Assembly: GCA_028717305.1 (NCBI GenBank)
Contig: JAQUOC010000046.1
Span: 1-10,422 of the forward strand
DNA: 10,422 nucleotides
Source of the DNA: Dehalococcoidales bacterium
GTDB taxonomy: Bacteria; Chloroflexota; Dehalococcoidia; Dehalococcoidales; UBA5760
Direction of reading: 5' to 3'
Shown piece by piece: positions 6,198 to 10,422 of the stretch. The position numbers and the translations under genes are program-made. Below the pieces are notes generated by a model. It was not told the DNA's origin, searched no databases, and saw nothing but the letters and a program-made list of their open reading frames with translations. How positions within the stretch are numbered: position 1 is the stretch's first letter; every line of letters begins with the position of its first letter.

Positions 6198-6785
6198 ATG
6201 ACAGGAATGGATAAAATAGGCGAAGCCATCCTGGATAAGGTAAAGACTGAGGCTGATAGTATTGTAGCCGATGCTGAGGCTAAGGCCAGTCAGGAGATAG
6301 AGCAGGCTAAGCAACAGCAGCTAGCCAGGTTGGAAGAAGAGAAGAGCAGGATTCTGCGGCAGGCCGGTGAGGAAGCTACCCGGATCGAGGCTCAGACTAC
6401 TGTGAAAGCCCGTCAGGAGCTGTCCCGGGCCAAGTCCGATGTAATCAATGAGATCATCGATAGAGTGAGAAAGGAGCTTACCACAGGCTCGAGGGGCGAA
6501 GGCTCACTGGCAAGCCTGCTCAAAGAGGCTGTTGCCCTCCTTGGTCCGGCTAAAGGCAGGGTCTATCTTTCCGCTAAAGATATCGGCGGGGTAAAAAGAC
6601 TCTTGGCCCGTGATAAGGAACTGGCTGCCAGGATAGTGGAGGTCAAAGAGTATGACTGCAGCGGTGGGGTTATCGTCGAGGATGTTGACGGCAAAATTCG
6701 AATAGACGATACCTACGAAACCAGGCTGGAGATACTGCTGCCGAAGTTGCTGCCGGAAATAGGCAGGGAACTCTTTCCGGATTAA
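6198..6785 (+). CDS. atpE: V/A-type ATPase peripheral stalk subunit E
   Basis: Pairs with subunit H to make the peripheral stalks; its C-terminal head binds the top of subunit B. The 195 residues split into a charged N-terminal coiled coil (about 5-95, rich in Glu, Lys, Gln and Ala) and a compact head (about 100-190). The head holds VIVEDVDGKIRIDDTYETRL, a typical family ending motif. The length is normal. The ATG at 6198 is placed by AGGAG (6186-6190), which overlaps the atpK stop; Met4 is a less likely alternative. Confidence 0.93.
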   Translation: MTGMDKIGEAILDKVKTEADSIVADAEAKASQEIEQAKQQQLARLEEEKSRILRQAGEEATRIEAQTTVKARQELSRAKSDVINEIIDRVRKELTTGSRGEGSLASLLKEAVALLGPAKGRVYLSAKDIGGVKRLLARDKELAARIVEVKEYDCSGGVIVEDVDGKIRIDDTYETRLEILLPKLLPEIGRELFPD

Positions 6786-6797
6786 TCGGAGTTAATT

Positions 6798-7832
6798 GTG
6801 TCCAACGCAGAATATGCTTTTATGTCGGCTTACCTTAAAGGAGCTGAGGCCAAGATGGTCAATCCCGACCATATCAATCGGCTGCCCCGGGCTGCTACAG
6901 TACCTGATGTTATGGAGGCCATCCGGGATACCGAGGTCGGCGGGTACCTTGAGACGGCCTCGGTTAAGACCTTCGATGACGCCGACCGCTGCTTATGGCA
7001 GTATTTTGGCCGGTGTCTGGAACAGTTGGAAGGCCTGAGGCTTATGCCTGATGATATGTGTAAGGTACTGAACTCCTACAAGGTGAGGTACGATGTTATC
7101 AACATCAAGACCGTCCTGCAGAATATCCCGTCTGGTAAGCAGTCCAACCTGATACCGGTGGGAGTTATTCATATGCGCGGGTTGCTGGATGAGCTTGCCC
7201 GTGCCACTAGCATCGACGCTGTTATCCGGCTGCTGATCGAAGGTGGGCTGGGTGCCTATGCCTCTGTCCTCAGAGAGTATGACGGGGGACATGAGACAGG
7301 ACTCAAGCTCCAGATGGAAGCGGGACTGGATGGAGAGTATTACAAGAACCTTCTGGATACGGCCAAAGATGTGGAAGACGGTTTTATTCTGGCTAAAACA
7401 TTCGGGCTTAGTGTCGATTTGATTAACCTTAAGATTGTCAGCCGCGCTGTAATTGAGGAAATGGGGACGGTGGTCTCCGGCTGCACCATCACCGGGGGGT
7501 ATCTGCTCTCTAACCAGGCGGTTGCGGGACTGCTATCCGGCAAGCTGGCTGATATCCCCAATGCCTTAGGGGGCACTCCATACCGTGGTATTGCGGATGA
7601 AGTAGTAGCCGGCTATAACCGGAGCAAAAGCATCACCACCGTTGAGGAGATTATTGACAGGCACAGGTTCCAGTTGCTGAAGGAGATGCTGTCGCCACGT
7701 GTGATGAGTCCTCTGGTGATTGCCTGGTATTTAACTGTCAAAGAGGTAGAAATAAGGAACCTGAGGCTGATAATAAAGGCGGTTTTTGATGATATATCTG
7801 TGGATGAAATAAAAGAGTATCTGGTGTTCTGA
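6798..7832 (+). CDS. atpC: V/A-type ATPase subunit C (central stalk socket, d-like)
   Basis: Funnel-shaped adaptor that seats the D-F central shaft on the membrane rotor ring. The soluble 344-residue protein has the usual length and several helix-rich repeats, including the family-like KVRYDVINIKTVLQ (about 95-108), AWYLTVKEVEIRNLRLI near the C-terminus and a last stretch DEIKEYLVF. The start is GTG at 6798, with GGAG (6788-6791) 6 bases before it. The gap from atpE is 12 bases and the next gene starts 2 bases after this stop. Confidence 0.93.
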   Translation: MSNAEYAFMSAYLKGAEAKMVNPDHINRLPRAATVPDVMEAIRDTEVGGYLETASVKTFDDADRCLWQYFGRCLEQLEGLRLMPDDMCKVLNSYKVRYDVINIKTVLQNIPSGKQSNLIPVGVIHMRGLLDELARATSIDAVIRLLIEGGLGAYASVLREYDGGHETGLKLQMEAGLDGEYYKNLLDTAKDVEDGFILAKTFGLSVDLINLKIVSRAVIEEMGTVVSGCTITGGYLLSNQAVAGLLSGKLADIPNALGGTPYRGIADEVVAGYNRSKSITTVEEIIDRHRFQLLKEMLSPRVMSPLVIAWYLTVKEVEIRNLRLIIKAVFDDISVDEIKEYLVF

Positions 7833-7834
7833 TA

Positions 7835-8185
7835 GTGGTAGACGTAAAGCACCTGGGTATAGCTGTAATTGGAGACGAAGACCTGGTCAACGGGCTGAGA
7901 CTGGCCGGGATAAGCAGGTATCACGTGATAGAGGACGGAGCCAGCGCCGAAGAGGTCAGGAAGGCCGTCGGTGAAGAGCTGGCTGAACCCGATGTCGCCA
8001 TAATAGTGATACTGGAAGACTATGCCAGACATGTTGACGATCTGCTGGCCCGGATTCAGGAAAAGAGGGTCTCGCCGCCGGTGGTCATCGAGGTCCCCTC
8101 GAGATACGGTACGCGCTATGAGGATGTCTCCCGGTATTACAAGGCTTATATCAGGAAATTTATCGGCTTCGATATAGAAATCTAG
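7835..8185 (+). CDS. atpF: V/A-type ATPase subunit F (central shaft)
   Basis: Binds subunit D in the rotating central shaft and can stimulate or restrain ATP hydrolysis. The 116-residue protein starts with the Rossmann-like fold typical of the subunit: LGIAVIGDEDLVNGLRLAGI (residues 7-26), with the conserved IGDED and a GFRLAG-like loop, then VAIIVILEDYA (about 54-64). The C-terminal tail is helical and charged. It starts at GTG 2 bases after the atpC stop with only a weak TGGTG upstream, so its translation is probably coupled to atpC. It corresponds to NtpG of Enterococcus hirae. Confidence 0.93.
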   Translation: MVDVKHLGIAVIGDEDLVNGLRLAGISRYHVIEDGASAEEVRKAVGEELAEPDVAIIVILEDYARHVDDLLARIQEKRVSPPVVIEVPSRYGTRYEDVSRYYKAYIRKFIGFDIEI

Positions 8186-8196
8186 GCGTGTTTTAT

Positions 8197-8205
8197 GGAG
8201 GAGGT
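8197..8205 (+). promoter_or_regulatory. Very strong ribosome binding site for atpA
   Basis: GGAGGAGGT, nearly the full complement of the 16S rRNA tail, lies 5 bases before the atpA ATG. It is the strongest in the operon, and a similar GGAGGAG (9951-9957) precedes atpB. This would help make the three A and three B copies per complex. Confidence 0.85.
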
Positions 8206-8210
8206 AAGAT

Positions 8211-9965
8211 ATGGGTAAAATATGGCGCATCTCCGGGCCTCTGGTCATCGGCGAGGATATGAAGGGGTCCCAGGTTTATGAGATTGTTGAGATAGGCAGT
8301 GATAGACTGGTCGGAGAGGTAATCGGTCTGGAGGAAGATAAAGCAATAATCCAGGTGCATGAAGATACCCAGGGTCTCAAGGTTGGCGAGGAAGTTAAGG
8401 GGACAGGGACCATTCTGACCGCCGAACTGGGTCCCGGCCTTCTGGGTTCCATCTATGACGGGCTGCAGAAGTCACTGACCGTACTGCTGGAGAACAACTC
8501 GTTTATCGAGCGTGGCGCCAAGGCTTTTGCCCTGCCGCGTGATAAGAAGTGGCACTTTACCCCTACCGTCAAGGTAGGTGATGCCGTCAGCGAAGGCGAT
8601 ATTATTGGTACCGTTCCCGAGACCCATCTCGTCGAACACAGGATAATGGTCCCGGCAGGAGTGAAGGGTGTCATCAAGAAGATAGCTGAAGGCGATTATA
8701 CTGTCATCGAGCCGGTAGCATTGCTTGGAGAGGATGGCGGCGGCGAGAAAGAGATTATTATGATGCAGAAATGGCCGGTGAGGAAGCCACGACCGTACAG
8801 GCGAAGGTTTGCCGCCTCCAGGCTGCTTATTACCGGTATGAGGATTCTCGACTATATGTTCCCGCTGGCGCTCGGTGGTAAGGCGGCGATACCCGGCGGC
8901 TTTGGCACCGGAAAGACAGTCGCCCTCCAGCAGCTTGCCCGCTGGGCTCAGACACAGATCAATATCTATGTCGGCTGCGGCGAACGGGGTAATGAGATGG
9001 CTGACGTGCTGCACAGCTTCCGAAGACTGAAGGACCCGAAAACGGGTAGGCTACTGCAGGAGAAGGAAATATTTATCGCCAACACTTCCAATATGCCGGT
9101 GGTAGCCCGTGAAGCGAGTATCTTTGTCGGCATTACTATGGCGGAGTACTTCCGGGATATGGGTTATGATGTACTGCTGGTCTGCGATTCGACATCGCGG
9201 TGGGCGGAGGCGATGAGGGAAATCGGGGGACGTCTTGAGGAGATACCCGGTGAAGAAGGCTTCCCGGCCTATCTGGGCTCGCGGCTTGCTTCATTCTACG
9301 AGCGGTCCGGGCTGGTGGAGTGTCTGGGGGGGCCGGAGCGGAACGGTTCGGTGACGGTAACCGGGGCGGTCAGTCCGCCGGGGGCTGATTTTAGCGAACC
9401 GGTAACCCAGAATACCCTTAGAATTGTGGATGCCTTCTTTGCCCTGGATACTGCGCTGGCTAACAAGAGGCATTTCCCGGCGATAAACTGGCTGACCAGC
9501 TACAGTCTCTATGTCGACTGGGTGAAAGACTGGTGGTTCGAGATCAGCCCGCAGTGGGAGACTACCAGGGCTATTGCCTTGAAGCTTCTGCAGCAGGAGG
9601 CCGAGCTTGAAGAAATTGTCCGGCTGGTTGGTCCCGAAGCGCTACCGGAGAGTGATAAGCTGGTACTGATGGTTACCAGAATGATACGGGAAGACTTCCT
9701 GATGCAGAGTGCCTATAACGAAGTCGATACCTACTGTATACCGCTCAAGGCGCAGTTGATGCTACAGACGATAAACAGGTTTTACGAACTAGCCCAGCAG
9801 ATGCTGGAATCAGGAGTAACTACCGCCGAAATCCGCACCTCACCGATAATCCCCAGGATATCCCGGATGAAGAATATCCCCAATGATGAAGCTGAAGAGA
9901 GGATTAAGGAGTTGTGGGCGGAGATGGAGACGAGCTTAGTACCCCAGAGAGGAGGAGTGGCATGA
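8211..9965 (+). CDS. atpA: V/A-type ATPase catalytic subunit A
   Basis: Catalytic subunit that hydrolyses or makes ATP in the A3B3 head. The 584 residues have the expected domains: an N-terminal beta barrel (to about 70), the A-type-specific bulge (about 110-200), the nucleotide-binding core and a helical C-terminus. The Walker A loop is GGFGTGKT (229-236) with Lys235. The catalytic glutamate is Glu258 in GCGERGNEM, and Walker B/Ser-Arg region is CDSTSRWAEAMRE from 325. SPPGADFSEPVT (388-399) is the family signature. These positions are within one residue of Thermus thermophilus subunit A (Lys234, Glu257). The P-loop departs from the usual GPFGSGKT at two places. Its stop overlaps the atpB start by 4 bases (ATGA). 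Confidence 0.98.
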   Translation: MGKIWRISGPLVIGEDMKGSQVYEIVEIGSDRLVGEVIGLEEDKAIIQVHEDTQGLKVGEEVKGTGTILTAELGPGLLGSIYDGLQKSLTVLLENNSFIERGAKAFALPRDKKWHFTPTVKVGDAVSEGDIIGTVPETHLVEHRIMVPAGVKGVIKKIAEGDYTVIEPVALLGEDGGGEKEIIMMQKWPVRKPRPYRRRFAASRLLITGMRILDYMFPLALGGKAAIPGGFGTGKTVALQQLARWAQTQINIYVGCGERGNEMADVLHSFRRLKDPKTGRLLQEKEIFIANTSNMPVVAREASIFVGITMAEYFRDMGYDVLLVCDSTSRWAEAMREIGGRLEEIPGEEGFPAYLGSRLASFYERSGLVECLGGPERNGSVTVTGAVSPPGADFSEPVTQNTLRIVDAFFALDTALANKRHFPAINWLTSYSLYVDWVKDWWFEISPQWETTRAIALKLLQQEAELEEIVRLVGPEALPESDKLVLMVTRMIREDFLMQSAYNEVDTYCIPLKAQLMLQTINRFYELAQQMLESGVTTAEIRTSPIIPRISRMKNIPNDEAEERIKELWAEMETSLVPQRGGVA

Positions 9966-10422
9966 CACTGGACTCACTTTATGTAAAAGAGACAAAGGCA
10001 ATCAGCCGTACCAAGGGGTCGCTGCTGATTGCGGAGAGTATCCCGGGTGTACAGTTCAATGAGATGGTCGATGTGAGGCTTGCCAATGGTGAGATAAGAC
10101 GCGGCCAGGCGATAGATATCAGTAAAGAAGCGACCATTGTTCAGGTCTTCGGCGGTGTCAGTGAGGTGGATCTGGTGGCCAGCCGGGTGAGGTGCAAAGG
10201 AGAGACCCTGAAGCTGCCGGTAGGCAAAGATATTCTGGGTAGAATATTCGACGGTTCAGGAAACCCGATAGACGGCGGGGCAGCGATAATTCCCCGGGAC
10301 TATCTTGATGTCAACGGCGGGCTGGTCAATCCGGCCGGTCGTGAGCCTCCCGCCGAATTTATTGAGACCGGTATCTCGGCGATAGATGGCCTCAATGCTC
10401 TGGTCAGGGGGCAGAAGCTGCC
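9962..10422 (+). CDS. atpB: V/A-type ATPase subunit B, N-terminal part (cut by window edge)
   Basis: Non-catalytic partner of subunit A in the A3B3 head; it contributes an arginine finger, which lies beyond the window. The 153 complete codons give the N-terminal barrel (SIPGVQFNEMVDVRLANG), then VGKDILGRIFDGSGNPIDGG and FIETGISAIDGL followed by LVRGQKLP at the edge. These are near-invariant B-subunit features. The ATG overlaps the atpA stop and has GGAGGAG 4 bases upstream. The frame is open to the last base, so this is a cut rather than a truncation. Subunit D would be expected next by gene order. Confidence 0.98.
   Translation, partial: MTLDSLYVKETKAISRTKGSLLIAESIPGVQFNEMVDVRLANGEIRRGQAIDISKEATIVQVFGGVSEVDLVASRVRCKGETLKLPVGKDILGRIFDGSGNPIDGGAAIIPRDYLDVNGGLVNPAGREPPAEFIETGISAIDGLNALVRGQKL

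Noticed and set aside
3357..10422. F-type ATP synthase operon
   Set aside because: Subunit A carries the A/V-specific bulge and motifs, subunit I is the large two-domain type, and subunit K is a four-helix proteolipid. The gene order is V/A-type.

Overview
The window looks like a piece of a bacterial chromosome. It has Shine-Dalgarno sequences before most genes, sigma70-like promoters, a dprA-topA pair and a tRNA with an encoded CCA tail. It appears moderately GC-rich. An ancient-type rotary V/A-ATPase in a bacterium, together with dprA-topA adjacency, fits an anaerobe such as a Chloroflexota (Dehalococcoidia-like), Firmicutes-like or related lineage. The exact lineage is inference and was not tested by any search.

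Left part, minus strand (1-1947): from right to left, two tRNA-Ser genes (anticodons CGA and GGA) behind one probable promoter, a 358-base stretch without a protein gene, then dprA and the first 82 codons of topA. DprA handles incoming single-stranded DNA for RecA. TopA relaxes negative supercoils. The two genes are separated by 5 bases and are probably one operon. The dprA leader contains a nested inverted repeat.

Middle (about 1948-3356), plus strand: a CaCA-family sodium/calcium exchanger-like membrane protein that starts at TTG, then a 251-base intergenic region. That region carries the best promoter of the window (extended -10) and a roughly 210-base leader able to fold into two long-range stem domains.

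Right part (3357-10422), plus strand: a tightly packed V/A-type ATPase operon in the order H, I, K, E, C, F, A, B (B is cut by the window edge). This matches the Enterococcus hirae ntp order. Subunits A and B form the catalytic head. F and C form part of the central stalk and its socket, E and H the peripheral stalks, and I and K the membrane motor. The K (rotor ring) protein has two hairpins with a single carboxylate and keeps all five side chains known to hold Na+ in E. hirae NtpK. The motor is therefore predicted to pump Na+ rather than H+. With the neighbouring Na+-linked exchanger, this suggests a local sodium-handling region. No clearly new multi-gene system is visible. The least explained items are the structured ATPase leader and the dprA leader dyad.
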